In this document: positions 55,196 through 64,000 of the stretch, in pieces | How positions within the stretch are numbered: position 1 is the stretch's first letter | Layout: each line of letters opens with the position of its first letter | Assembly: GCF_001761485.1 (NCBI RefSeq) | Contig: NC_090773.1 | Span: forward strand, 2,046,001 to 2,110,000 | From: Yarrowia lipolytica | Taxonomy: Eukaryota > Ascomycota > Dipodascomycetes > Dipodascales | DNA: 64,000 nucleotides | Reading direction: 5' to 3' | Notes under the pieces: model-generated | Seen by the model: the letters and a program-made list of their open reading frames with translations, nothing else | Database searches by the model: none | Told to the model about the DNA's origin: nothing | Translations under genes and position numbers: made by a program

Positions 55196-56179
55196 TCACT
55201 GCGCATCCTCAAAGTACTTTCTCTCCTCACAGTCAGAGGTGGACACAAAATAATGCAAAATGGCTCGTAGCTTGGAGACATCGTGGCCAGCTGCTGCTAG
55301 ATCATCAATGTACGAACTTGCCTTGAGTGACATGGCCTGTATCCTCTTGAGGCAGTAGTCGAAACTCTTGGTTTCTGTTCTCATGTAGTCCACGGCGTAC
55401 TTTTTGAGTGAAGCGTCGCTTGTTCGCTGTTTGAGAATGTTGAGAATCTCGTGGTTATCCGGGTTGGTGCGTATGCTGTGAATCAGCGGAAACGAAAACT
55501 TTCCTTCGCTGATATCTTCGCAGAATCCCTTGTTCTCGGTCAATTCCGTGGACTGCAGGTTGAGGTAATCATCCAGAATCTGGTAAATGACTCCCAGTGT
55601 GTCGGTAAGGTGTGTGAGATCAAAGTTGATCTTTTCATGGTCCTCCTGTTTCGATGCCACCGACAGCATAAGTCTCAGAGCCAGCCGAAACAGTCCACCG
55701 GTCTTGTGCACCACCATCTCCAGATACTCGTCTTCCGAGGGGCAAGTGAGTGTTTCTCTCCAGTAGAGATCCATACCCTGACCTCTATGCAAGTTGATCA
55801 TTTCCTCGGTGAAAATGGAGACGGCATCATAAGACTTGAGCTTGAGCACCTCCTGCAGAGCCACAAAGTACATGTAGTTGGCGGAGTTGATGGTTTGGGG
55901 GACTCCAAACAGACAATGGGCTGCCGGCAGGCCTCGTCGGAGCATCGAGTTGTCTTCCACGTCATCAACAAGCAGCGACGAGTTATGCAAAATCTTGGTG
56001 ATGTGCGAAATGGTCTCGAGATCGCTCTTGTCCACCTTGATAACCGCTCCGAACGCTGCGATCAAGTGTTCTCTGATGTTGTGGCCCCGGTTGTTGGCGA
56101 GGTAGTTGTACGGTCCCAGCAGCGCGGTGTCGGCGGCCTTGCCCCATATCTCCTTGAAATCCGCGCTGTTATAATCCAT
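55196..56179 (-). CDS. GGS1: Geranylgeranyl diphosphate synthase
   Basis: A 327-residue trans-prenyltransferase that builds geranylgeranyl diphosphate for protein prenylation and other isoprenoids. First Asp-rich motif DDVED at 72-76 and second DDYLN at 203-207. The start MDYNSADFKEIW at 56179 matches the protein I know for Yarrowia lipolytica GGS1 (homologue of yeast BTS1), which is the strongest species clue in the window. An in-frame extension of 18 residues (His-rich) upstream is rejected. Divergent from CDD1 with about 190 bases between starts. Confidence 0.96.
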   Translation of the reverse strand: MDYNSADFKEIWGKAADTALLGPYNYLANNRGHNIREHLIAAFGAVIKVDKSDLETISHITKILHNSSLLVDDVEDNSMLRRGLPAAHCLFGVPQTINSANYMYFVALQEVLKLKSYDAVSIFTEEMINLHRGQGMDLYWRETLTCPSEDEYLEMVVHKTGGLFRLALRLMLSVASKQEDHEKINFDLTHLTDTLGVIYQILDDYLNLQSTELTENKGFCEDISEGKFSFPLIHSIRTNPDNHEILNILKQRTSDASLKKYAVDYMRTETKSFDYCLKRIQAMSLKASSYIDDLAAAGHDVSKLRAILHYFVSTSDCEERKYFEDAQ

Positions 56180-56367
56180 GAGATTTGCCACCCAACGTCG
56201 TTGGCTGTGGTGGTGGTGGTGGTTGCGAATCAAGGTTGAAATTAAATACGTGTTTTATTTCGCACATTAATAAACTTTGAGATAAGAGATGATATCAGCT
56301 GGGACAATACCGCCCACACTTCAAGTGCCGTACCAGTGCCACAAGGACAACCCACTCTTACACATAC

Positions 56368-57049
56368 ATGTCAATCACCAAATCCGAACTCGAAAACCTG
56401 CGGGACAAGTCGCTCAGCGCACGTGACTTCTCTTACTCGCCCTACTCAAAGTTCCGAGTCGGAGCTGTGCTGCTGACCGAGTCTGGAGAATGGATCCAGG
56501 GCGCCAATGTGGAGAACGCCAGTTACGGAGGTGCTATTTGCGCCGAAAGAGTGGCCATCACCAGGGCTATTGTGAGTACACCACACAGAGGATGCAGTGT
56601 CAGCATGGGCACGGGGAGATCAAGTGATGGTGCCTACTTGCCTACTAACACAGATGGAGGGACACAAGAAGTTCAAGGCTATTGGAGTGGCTTCGGACCT
56701 TTCTGTGGTCTGCTCCCCATGCGGTATTTGTCGACAGTTGTGAGTATAAACCTGTCTTGTCTTAGGAGCCGTGTTTTAGTCTGACGTTCGAAATCGCACC
56801 AGAGCCTACAGCTACGCCTTCAGTGGTTGTCCGTACTAACGCAGCATCAGAGAATGGTCTACCGACATTCCCATCTATCTCTTCACCAAGGTGAGTATAC
56901 ACTGTCATCATTCTATCAATTGATTGCTAACCCAGGACGGAAAGTACACGATGCAAACCATCAAGGAGCTGCTGCCTCTGAGCTTTGGCCCCGAGCATCT
57001 CGATACTGAAAAGGTCGAAGCCGAAACCGAGACGCTATTGGAGGTCTAG
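56368..57049 (+). CDS. CDD1: Cytidine deaminase, four exons
   Basis: Exons 56368-56571, 56654-56739, 56845-56890 and 56936-57049 give 149 residues. All introns start GTGAGT and end CTAAC(A/G/C)CAG or similar, with lengths 82, 105 and 45 bases. The enzyme converts cytidine to uridine in pyrimidine salvage. The catalytic zinc site is complete: GGAICAERVA (Cys 58, Glu 60) and SPCGICRQF (Cys 91, Cys 94). The N terminus FSYSPYSKFRVGAVL is family-typical. The C-terminal exon adds an acidic tail. The end of the gene is 17 bases from the end of the convergent YKE2 gene. Confidence 0.95.
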
Positions 57050-57066
57050 ACTTGCACCACGTCTGA

Positions 57067-58243
57067 CTATGACGGGGGAGCCTGGAGCTTGGCTCGCAGG
57101 GCCAGGAGCTGTGTTAGTAAGTAAGCAGGACGGGCAAACGCCGACACGCCACTTCCTGGCATTTAGTGCATATGTAAATAACAGAAAACATGAAGTAAAC
57201 CAGTGCGCCTTGTGCATCTTATGCATCTTGTGCGCCATATTTGACAGTCATTTCCCCACCAGAACAGTATCGCCTTTCTCAACTCACCTGATCTCTCTTG
57301 TCCTCAGCCTGCTTTTGCAAACTTGCAACCTCCTCCTCCACGGTGGAGATCTGGCCGCGGATGAACTCCAGTCGCTTCTCCACGTTGCTCTTGGCTTCGT
57401 CGATAGACTGGGGCACCAGCACGGGGCCGGTCAGCTTGTAGACCTTGGCGTTGTCCTTGACGGACTTGAACTCATCCTCAACAATGAGGTTTTCCTGTAG
57501 TTGGGCCTCGAGCTTTTGCCGGGACTCAATGTGTTTTTGCATGGCTGGGTTAGTACGCACGGCAGTGGCCGGGGCCGGAAGTAGAGGGGGTTGGGGATCG
57601 GCTTCGGCTTCGGCTTCGGGGTGCTGGTAGAAGAGAGATAGCACGTCGGGGTTTTAGAAGGCATCTATCTAGAAGAGATGAATCCCCGCAAGACCATAGA
57701 ATACCACAGAACATGAGAAACTGACCTGGGTCTTCTCTCGCATATACCGCTAGCAACCGGCTAGGACGTCAGCCTAGAGAATGCACCTTTCAGTACCACC
57801 CACTTGATGTCGACAAATCTGTTGCAAAAGGATGGCTATTAATCCGAAACAACGTTCAACTGATTGTATCGGCTCAGTCGGCTCATTCGGACGAGCCAGG
57901 GTCTCAGCTGGACGTCTTCAGGTCCTTCAGTCCTTCCGTTGGTGGTCATAAAACTGATTTGACACCCCAGTGCTACCCAGTTATCACCTGATATCGGTCA
58001 CAGCAACACGCATGGACCTGTTAGGGCCAATTGGGATCGTGTAATTGCAGCTTTCGCCTAATCTCTCCATTGTCAGCCCATTTTCACCGCAATTCAGCCA
58101 TCTCTTCTCCGTCGGATCCAACACCTGGTGAGCCTCCATCCCCGTTCATGTTCCCGTGCTGCTGCCAGCTTCGCACACTACTCACATTGCTGGACAACCT
58201 CAAACTCGCCGGAGAGCTGCTCAAACTTTTTCTGGTCTTCCAT
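57067..58243 (-). CDS. YKE2: Prefoldin subunit 6, three exons
   Basis: Exons 58186-58243, 57288-57544 and 57067-57108 give 118 residues. Introns are 641 and 179 bases with GTGAGT donors and CTAACCCAG and CTAACACAG acceptors. The product is a beta-type prefoldin: a coiled coil (about 1-40), a hairpin NAKVYKLTGPVLVPQS, and a second coiled coil (about 72-115). The block ESRQKLEAQLQENLIVEDEF is close to yeast Yke2/Gim1. Prefoldin hands unfolded actin and tubulin to the chaperonin CCT. The last exon encodes only 13 residues. It starts 184 bases from POC1, in divergent orientation. Confidence 0.95.
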
Positions 58244-58427
58244 CTTGTCTGTTGGTGTTGTGTTGTGGTGATCTGTCGTTTGGTCAGCCTGGCGATTTGA
58301 CTGCCTACAATTTCGACAAAGTTCGAGACCTCGCATCTTTGGAGGCGAGTTTATCGAGACCCTAGCGCCACCCTCTCCAGCACACCAACGCTGCCAGAAA
58401 CGGTACCAAAGACGGAAATACAACACA

Positions 58428-59789
58428 ATGCAAGTGAGTACAGGAGCCTGGAGGCCGTTGAACAACAGTGGTTGCCATTGAGTGGTTGGACGGCGGTTTC
58501 TGACCGGTATCGACTGGATCATACCCAAGAAGGCGAGATGAGATGAGATGAGATGAGGGTTGGCCGACATTATTCAACCATTGCATGTTATCCGACACTA
58601 TCCAACCATGACATGTTACCTGTTCATTCTTGAATGAGCTACTCACTCGGGCGAATGAATCCGGTTCACGTCATGTCTCTTGGTGATTGATGCTATGCTA
58701 CTACGTCAGAGTGTCATGATAGTGATGTCTCGCATGTCCAGACGTTGATTCCACTCTGCGGTGACGACCACGAACACGGGTTTTAACAGCTTCTGCTTTG
58801 CTGATCTTGAAAGACCGTCTTTTTAGTGCCATTTATGTTGTTGTGTGGACTTGTTCCATAACATATCACCGAAATGATCTGGTTGTGCTCTCAGATTACA
58901 ATTGCGTGACTTGGGATAACAGATCCATGACCTCACTTCCTGTTCCTTTCATTCATTTCTAACCCAGCTCAAACCATGGCTCCAAGTCAACTCTCCCCGA
59001 CACATTATCGAGGAGGGACATGAAGAAGGATTTGAAGACGGCCAGGAAGCGTCGCCCTACACGAAATCCGTGCTCTTCGCCAACTCTCTCACTCATCCAA
59101 CCTCGCCACAGACTCTTCTCGTGTCCACAGCAAAACTCTTTCCTGTAGTGGAAGCTCTTTTCACTCAGAAATCGAAACCCATCAATCTCGGCGAGATTGT
59201 CGGCGAGATTCAGCTCAAAAAGAATGCCCAGAGCGCAGAAAACAGACGCAAGTTTACCACCGACTTTTTGGAGGAGGAAGACGAGGAGGACGAGCTGGAG
59301 GATGTCACTAAAGAGCTGATCACCTCCCACAAGGTAATCCTATCGCCAGTTCAGTATGGAGATGTGGTTCTAGTGGAAATCAAGCAGGATGAGCTTCTTC
59401 TGGCACATGGGTTTGCTCAACAGTTGGTTGATCTAATCAAACCCTGCCAAGCGCTCATTCTTGCACCTGGTAACACCATTGCTGACGTTCATGTGCACCA
59501 GCTGGATGTGGGTAAGTCGAATCTCGTCCCCCTGGCTTCCACACCTCTGCTGCAGTCTCCAAACTTCATATCTGGACTAGGAGCCGCCGTTCTCACCCGA
59601 TGTCAGCAGTCACAGGTGCCTGCCACAGCACTAGTGGTCCAGAATGTGGGCACTCAGTCGTTCGAGCGATACCAGAGTGACACGTTCGAGGACCTGACTG
59701 GAATTCTCGCCGGAGTTTTCGGGCTCGACGCAGCAAAGGCGTTGAAGGAGTTGAGAGCAGATGATGGCGTTGCTGGACTGTACCTGTAG
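58428..59789 (+). CDS. POC1: Proteasome assembly chaperone Poc1/PAC1, two exons
   Basis: Exon 1 is 58428-58433 (ATG CAA only) and exon 2 is 58968-59789; the 534-base intron starts GTGAGT and ends CTAACCCAG. The 275-residue product begins MQLKPWLQVNSPRHIIEE, which lines up with the N terminus of yeast Poc1 (276 residues), and its C-terminal part carries the same pattern, with LQSPNFISGLGAAVL, SFERYQSDTFEDLTG and the terminal GLYL. Poc1 pairs with Pba2/Add66 to guide assembly of the alpha ring of the proteasome. An acidic loop EEEDEEDELED is at about 100. The alternative ATG near the start of exon 2 is out of frame. Confidence 0.9.
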
Positions 59790-60100
59790 GAGGTCATGAC
59801 TGCGTTGCAGAGGCGGTTTCGATGCGTCCACAACACAATTAGTATATTTGTCTTAGTATTGTACCTGATAAGGGCTCAGTGAACTTGTATGAGAATACCG
59901 CCTATGAAAACAGGCACAGCTGTAGTGCCTGAGACATGTCAGATACTTGTAGGTGTTATCACATTTCTCAGATTCCAGTCTTGTGGCAGTCTTCCCTCAT
60001 TCTACGGTCGCAAAATCACATCATCTGGCAACCCTCACTGCATGCCAGATGTATGCAACTTTGCATCTTCACTTGTATTATCCGTTAAATATATACTACA
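59790..60100. other. Intergenic between converging POC1 and NOP56
   Basis: About 310 bases with no gene. It holds the two 3' regions. Confidence 0.5.
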
Positions 60101-61633
60101 TTAATCCTTCTTTGACTTCTTCTTCTTAGGAGTCTCATCACCGCCCAAGCTCTTTCGCTTCTTGTCCTTCTTTTCCTTCTTGTCCTTCTTGTCCTTCTTC
60201 TCAGACTTGTCCTTCTTTTCCTTCTTTTCCTTCTTGTCCTTCTTTTCCTTCTTCTCCTTCTTGTCGGAATCGTCATCCATCTCAACGTCAGAGTCCTCAT
60301 CGACCTCAACGTCGCCCATGTTGGCCAGAACCTCGTCCATGGCGTTCTTCATGGCATCGACGTTCTTGGTGGGGGCAACTCCGGTATCGTAGAAGGTGAG
60401 TCGCTCCTCGACCTGCTGCTTGAGGGCCTTTCCGAAGATGGAAGTGGGCACATCGGAGTAGTTGTCGATTCGAGATGCAATGGAACACTTGTTGGCGAGG
60501 AATCGGGAGATTCGGCCCTTGTTCTTGAGACCGGCCTTGCCGATGAAAGAAGAGTGGTAGATCAGACCGTATTTAGGGGTGTTTCCCTTGGTCTTAAGAG
60601 CTCGGAACAGAGCCTTCTCGGCACCGAGAATCTGGACAGTAGAGGCAGGGTACTTGGACAGGTTGGTAAGAGAACCGGCGTGAGAGATGAGTCGGGCACC
60701 AACAACCTCACCAATAAGCTCGGACAGGTTGGGAGCAATGGTGTTCATCTTCTCGGACAGGTAGCCGTAGAGCTTTCGTCGGTAGTCGGTGATGTTGACA
60801 ACTCGCTCGGCGAAGGTGGTAACGTTGTCCATGTCAGCCTCGGAGATGTCCTGGCCCATGGAGATCTTGGAAGCGTCGATAATCTGCTGGGCAAGACCAG
60901 CATCGTCGTTCACGATGGCAGCAATGTCGTGCAGGGAGTCCTCGGACAGCTCGGACTTGTCCTTGATGTAGAGAGCGAGCTTGGCAAAGTTGTAGTTGTC
61001 GTTGACGAGCTTGGCGAGCTCGGGGAAGTGCCAGCCATACCACTCCTTGACTCGCATGGAGAAGGTGTTGATATCCTTGTCCAGCTGGTCCAGCAGCGCA
61101 ATGGCCTGGATGATGTGGTTGTCGTTCTTGTTGACGGAGAACTTGACCTTGGCTCGGGAGTAGGCGTGGCCCAGACCAAGCTGAGCTCGCTCAAGATCGC
61201 CAGAGTCAAGCTGCTCCAGGAACCGGTCGCCAAACAAACGGATTCCTCGCTGGAGATCGTGGACGGCCTCGTTGGAGACACACTCGACGTTGGGGAGAGC
61301 CTCCTTTATGCTCTGGCCCAGGTTCTTGTCACTGATACCAAGCACAATCTTCTTCTTCTTGGATCCCTCAGGCAAGTTGAGCTCGAGCAGGGACTTGAGG
61401 TGGTCGTTGCAGATACCCTCGGAAATATCGTTGGCGTTCTCCAGAGCATGGGCAGCACCCTTGAAGGGGGCAAAAGACACCAGCTTGACAAGCTTGGAAA
61501 ACTTGTTGAAGTCGGTACAAGACTCCTGGACCTCCTTGACTCGGGCGCCAATGTTCTCGGGCTGCAGCAGCACCTTGAACAGAGCGTAGCCAGAGGCCTC
61601 CTCGAAAAGTACGTAGTCGATTTGGTCCGACAT
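60101..61633 (-). CDS. NOP56: Box C/D snoRNP protein Nop56
   Basis: A 510-residue nucleolar protein of box C/D snoRNPs that methylate rRNA. The N-terminal NOP5 domain has YVLFEEASGYALFKV, then the coiled-coil part, then the conserved Nop domain with IGEVVGARLISHAGSLTNLS and FRALKTKGNTPKYGLIY. The C terminus is a long Lys/Asp/Glu-rich tail with KKEKK repeats. It is Nop56 rather than Nop58 from overall pattern and matching length to yeast Nop56 (504). The start ATG is at 61633; a frame 24 bases longer begins without ATG. No intron is present. Confidence 0.96.
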   Translation of the reverse strand: MSDQIDYVLFEEASGYALFKVLLQPENIGARVKEVQESCTDFNKFSKLVKLVSFAPFKGAAHALENANDISEGICNDHLKSLLELNLPEGSKKKKIVLGISDKNLGQSIKEALPNVECVSNEAVHDLQRGIRLFGDRFLEQLDSGDLERAQLGLGHAYSRAKVKFSVNKNDNHIIQAIALLDQLDKDINTFSMRVKEWYGWHFPELAKLVNDNYNFAKLALYIKDKSELSEDSLHDIAAIVNDDAGLAQQIIDASKISMGQDISEADMDNVTTFAERVVNITDYRRKLYGYLSEKMNTIAPNLSELIGEVVGARLISHAGSLTNLSKYPASTVQILGAEKALFRALKTKGNTPKYGLIYHSSFIGKAGLKNKGRISRFLANKCSIASRIDNYSDVPTSIFGKALKQQVEERLTFYDTGVAPTKNVDAMKNAMDEVLANMGDVEVDEDSDVEMDDDSDKKEKKEKKDKKEKKEKKDKSEKKDKKDKKEKKDKKRKSLGGDETPKKKKSKKD

Positions 61634-62686
61634 GGTGTGTGTAGTGGTGTTGGACAAGTGTGTGGTTGGGAGAAAAGTGGACAGGAATATTTTTAAACGT
61701 CCTGCAGCGTCAGAAAAAATTGTGCAGAAAAAAATAGCCTTTTTACCCGGCCGTGGAGACTAGACGGGGGACAATAGTGGGTCGTTCGCAAATGGCCGTG
61801 GTGGTTCGTTTATGAGTAGGCGCCGTGATATGTTTATTGTTTAGAGGGTTAATGAGTGTGCCACTGAATTTTGGGCCACAGGTCTCAGCTGCGTGTGTTG
61901 TTTAGTTCGGATTGGTTTGGCATGTAGTTTGACCGACTTCGGAGTAGACCTACGAGCAACTTGTTCCAAAAAGGGGCTGAAAAGTCGCCATTTTTACACT
62001 GCAATGGATGGATATTATGAGAAAAATGGTTGATCCAGATGTATAATGGCCGGTTGGCATCTTTACCGTATCAGTTTTATGTCTATATGGCGACATTATC
62101 TGGCCGTGCTGAGCAGTAACCAGAGATCGATGCAACCCAAACATTATCTGATAGAGTCCAGCATATAACGTCTTCGACTGGGCGTGACAAAAGCAGATAT
62201 TGACATATAGAAAGCTTTTGGTATATCTTTGGGCATACTGAAAGTTCGAGAAGCTATTTCTAGCCTTTCTGATCTCAGAGATAATGACTATAGCTCGTCC
62301 AATATCGCACACAACGTACCTCGGATCAAAGTTACTGTTGACAATCTGGGTACAGCAACAAGCAACGGTGAATGTGCCTTTAGAGCAGTCTTCGAGAAGC
62401 GAATTTTTTACTGGGGGATCTTGGAGTTTGGAATACCTGGTTTACGTCTTTTCTACTCAGATTCGGGGAAACAGGGGTCTGTTGACGAAGGCTTCCTGGT
62501 GTCTAAAAAAAATACGATTAGGTTTGGAGGTGTTGTAGCATGTCGATGTTAGTAGTTGTGATAGAGGAGTTTTGCACTCGTTGTAGGACAGTTTGGGCGA
62601 AGGGTACTTGTTGCATCAGTTTTACATCCGAATATTAATAAATTCCGCAAATAATAGCAGATTTTGGTCACATTACCCAAGAGAGT

Positions 62687-62720
<34 letters not shown>

Positions 62721-63976
62721 GCCATTTTGGGACAGGTAATTCAGGTGTAGCATCAGCGAATGTTCAACTTCTGTGGTGGACTGTCGGCATGGAATCCAAC
62801 AAAGGAGCTGATATACAGAAACGTTTTCGGCTGATCTTGGAGATGGTACCAATCTCGTATTCATCGCTACACTGTCTCCTGTTCACATTCACCATCCCCA
62901 TACTTCTCTGTGTCTGTCCAATGGCGGTGAGTGGAGGTCGTTCATTCGCACATATAGGACCACGAGAGTTCTGGAGAGTTCTGGAGAGTTCTGGAGAGTT
63001 CTGGAGAAGTTTTTAAAGGGTTTCCATCGCTAAAAGTTTTTGGCAACTAGCGTCCAAGTTTCTGGCAGAAACTGAGCGTCGTGTTCTGCTTACAGCATCT
63101 AAACTGGACACCCATGGGCTACAGTACAAGTTCTTATGGAACTATCCCATTGAGAGTTGAGAATCTCCTTCTGTGACCCGCAAATCAGAATCCGTTATCT
63201 CTTGCCGTTGAGATTCACTCAGATCATTCCATAACAAGTACCTGTACAAGCCATGGTAGGTACAGTGCCACTTGATTTACTACGACTACTTCGAATTATC
63301 ACAATAACTAGCGAAAATGAAGATTAAATCGAAGAAAAGAGCGTGATATTCGAAGATCGCGAATAGCTACAGAAACACATTCTTATCATCTACTGTAGTG
63401 TATTCTCACCATTCACCCTCACATCATACCCATCATGATCAATACTTGACTAGCTAGTGTATGAGAAACAAGCATCGTAACCACTTTTCATAACCACTCT
63501 TCATGACCACTCTTCATAACTAGTATCTCCGGGGTCCACCACAGAAAGAGCTACTTGTAGCAACTTCACCCACCCTAGAATCAATATCCCTACATCTGAG
63601 TGCCGGTATCTGCTAATGCGCTCATATGTCATTCCTGCATATTGGATGATGCGGATGGTGCGGAATATGATAATACCGGACTTATATCCATGGGTTCTGT
63701 TGAAGCTGAGAAAGTGAGACCGACTGTTGCGAAAAGGCTTAGTAATCAGTTCCAAGGACACCCCTTCTCCACGCCTTCTCCACAAACGCGTGTAATATAC
63801 CTCCAAAACCTCACTCATGAGCTCTCCCGCAAGACCGTCATTTACTTAGCCTTTCCACTAACTCTAATATTTAGTTGCTTACTACTTGATCTCAAATAAG
63901 CTTCTGGATAGGTGAAAAGATTAGAGCTGTACATACAGAAGCACACCCACTTCCACACCACTCTGACATCTCAAAA
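61634..63976. other. Intergenic right part of the window
   Basis: About 2.3 kb without a supported gene. It holds the NOP56 promoter, a poly-T run of about 30 bases at 62690-62719, a 10-base CTGGAGAGTT repeat (62964-63008) and CACTCTTCATAACCA-type short repeats near 63483-63520. Frames at 62229-62552 and 63600-63899 start without ATG or lack domain support. Confidence 0.45.
62964..63008. repeat. 10-base CTGGAGAGTT tandem repeat
   Basis: About four and a half copies of the CTGGAGAGTT unit. Confidence 0.85.
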
Positions 63977-64000
63977 ATGACCTCTGTGGAGAACACCTGC
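63977..64000 (+). CDS. Possible start of a gene cut by the window edge
   Basis: An ATG in an A-rich context (TCAAAAATGACC), followed by eight open codons (MTSVENTC) to the end of the sequence. An upstream CACTTCCACACCACTCTGACATC leader resembles local 5' untranslated regions. Too short to identify. Confidence 0.3.

Noticed and set aside
62690-62719. Poly-T run as the tail of a LINE element
   Set aside because: No LINE coding remnant or target-site duplication was seen beside it; a plain homopolymer is the simpler reading.

Overview
This is nuclear DNA of an ascomycete yeast, almost certainly Yarrowia lipolytica (chromosome D, by recall of two loci). The protein at 55196-56179 matches the geranylgeranyl diphosphate synthase GGS1 I know from that species, and MDH1 is also known from chromosome D. 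Supporting traits are GC-rich codon choice, long intergenic gaps, short introns that start GTGAGT and end with CTAAC a few bases before CAG, and frequent first-position introns. Nothing in the window looks bacterial, viral or plasmid-borne. I saw no rRNA, CRISPR array or intact transposon.

Layout. 1-17.9 kb is gene-poor: a tRNA-His, FRS2, the spliced membrane-protein gene PMP3, a small spliced hypothetical gene, a relic of the tRNA methyltransferase gene GCD14, and many simple repeats and minisatellites. 17.9-33 kb holds a class II sirtuin, sulfiredoxin SRX1, mitochondrial malate dehydrogenase MDH1, a chalcone-isomerase-fold mitochondrial protein, enolase-phosphatase UTR4, a secreted six-cysteine protein, MET18/MMS19, casein kinase 2 alpha and an unrecognised two-exon gene. 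33-47 kb holds the cyclosome subunit APC1, a three-exon CFEM cell-wall protein with an extreme Asp/Cys/His linker, RSM22, an FSH1 serine hydrolase, a hypothetical gene and a UBE3A-type HECT ligase. 47-64 kb holds CHS7, a two-exon small zinc-binding-type protein, ALG6, GGS1, cytidine deaminase CDD1 (four exons), prefoldin subunit YKE2 (three exons), proteasome chaperone POC1 (a six-base first coding exon) and NOP56. A start codon at the right edge may begin one more gene.

Genes are single units, not operons. Several share short divergent promoters: MET18/CKA, APC1/CFEM, RSM22/FSH1, GGS1/CDD1 and YKE2/POC1. The last pair joins two protein-complex assembly chaperones. Exon structures for PMP3, MET18, the CFEM gene, CDD1, YKE2, POC1 and three hypothetical genes were rebuilt by hand from splice signals, and all give continuous reading frames.

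The most interesting locus is the CFEM protein at 38374-40483. A heme-binding-type module is fused to two acidic, cysteine-studded repeat arrays and a GPI-type tail. Also notable are a 48-base frame-preserving intron inside APC1, the GCD14 relic, three hypothetical genes visible only after splicing, and minisatellites that repeatedly use a 16-17-base period, one of them duplicating the stop codon of the kinase gene.
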